Assembly (NCBI GenBank): GCA_964478335.1
Contig: CAYZIC010000092.1
Location: 1-5,386, forward strand
Origin: CAYZIC01 sp964478335
GTDB taxonomy: Bacteria > Verrucomicrobiota > Kiritimatiellia > RFP12 > DVOR01
Length of the DNA: 5,386 nucleotides
Reading direction: 5' to 3'
The first letter of the stretch is position 1, and each line of letters opens with the position of its first letter. The notes under the pieces were generated by a model that was not told where the DNA came from, ran no database searches, and saw nothing but the letters and a program-made list of their open reading frames with translations. Position numbers and translations under genes: made by a program. Below are positions 5,309 through 5,386 of this stretch, piece by piece.

Positions 5309-5386
5309 TAAAAACACCATTATTTTAACCCAAGGGTAAATTGCAACAATAAATGTCGCAGTAGGCTAAGAAATCTTTAGTAATTC

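Overview
The window comes from a bacterial chromosome of moderate GC content, most likely a Gram-negative (diderm) organism. The pointers are a lipoprotein with a type II signal peptide and a MurE whose amino-acid-selecting motif is DNPR, the meso-diaminopimelate type. The phylum cannot be fixed from the sequence. A spirochaete is one possibility: paired short CHR genes, a somewhat relaxed lipobox and a double-zinc-ribbon ComF would fit. That is an impression, not a demonstration.

Positions 1-543 hold no convincing gene. They are dense in repeats and hairpins. A 25-nt sequence occurs twice as a direct repeat (30-54, 82-106), again inverted (292-317), and once more diverged (345-368). The copy at 77-106 and the inverted copy at 292-322 bound a stretch of about 246 bp full of small hairpins. 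This looks like a miniature inverted-repeat element or an extragenic palindromic repeat. Positions 544-1332 (minus strand) encode a Cof-type HAD phosphatase. It reads away from the rest of the window and has its own promoter at about 1361-1389.

From 1447 to 5293 five plus-strand genes lie so close together that they are probably one operon. They are a small lipoprotein with an ExbD/TolR-like periplasmic domain, murE (peptidoglycan precursor ligase), two short CHR (chromate-transporter family) membrane proteins, and a ComF-type double-zinc-ribbon phosphoribosyltransferase-like protein. Gaps and overlaps are 12 nt, -20 nt, -1 nt and 7 nt. A perfect 12-bp inverted repeat spanning the comF stop codon closes the unit. 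A 14-nt perfect palindrome (1378-1391) sits between the divergent HAD gene and the operon, overlaps the -35 box of the HAD gene, and could be an operator.

The operon mixes an essential cell-wall enzyme with genes of unclear connection. MurE acts in the cytoplasm on UDP-MurNAc-peptide, the CHR pair probably forms one transporter in the inner membrane, and ComF homologues are needed for DNA uptake in competent bacteria. The genes are intact, and nothing in the coding part clearly points to a new system. The structured repeat region at the left and the ExbD-like lipoprotein are the parts least explained by known annotation.
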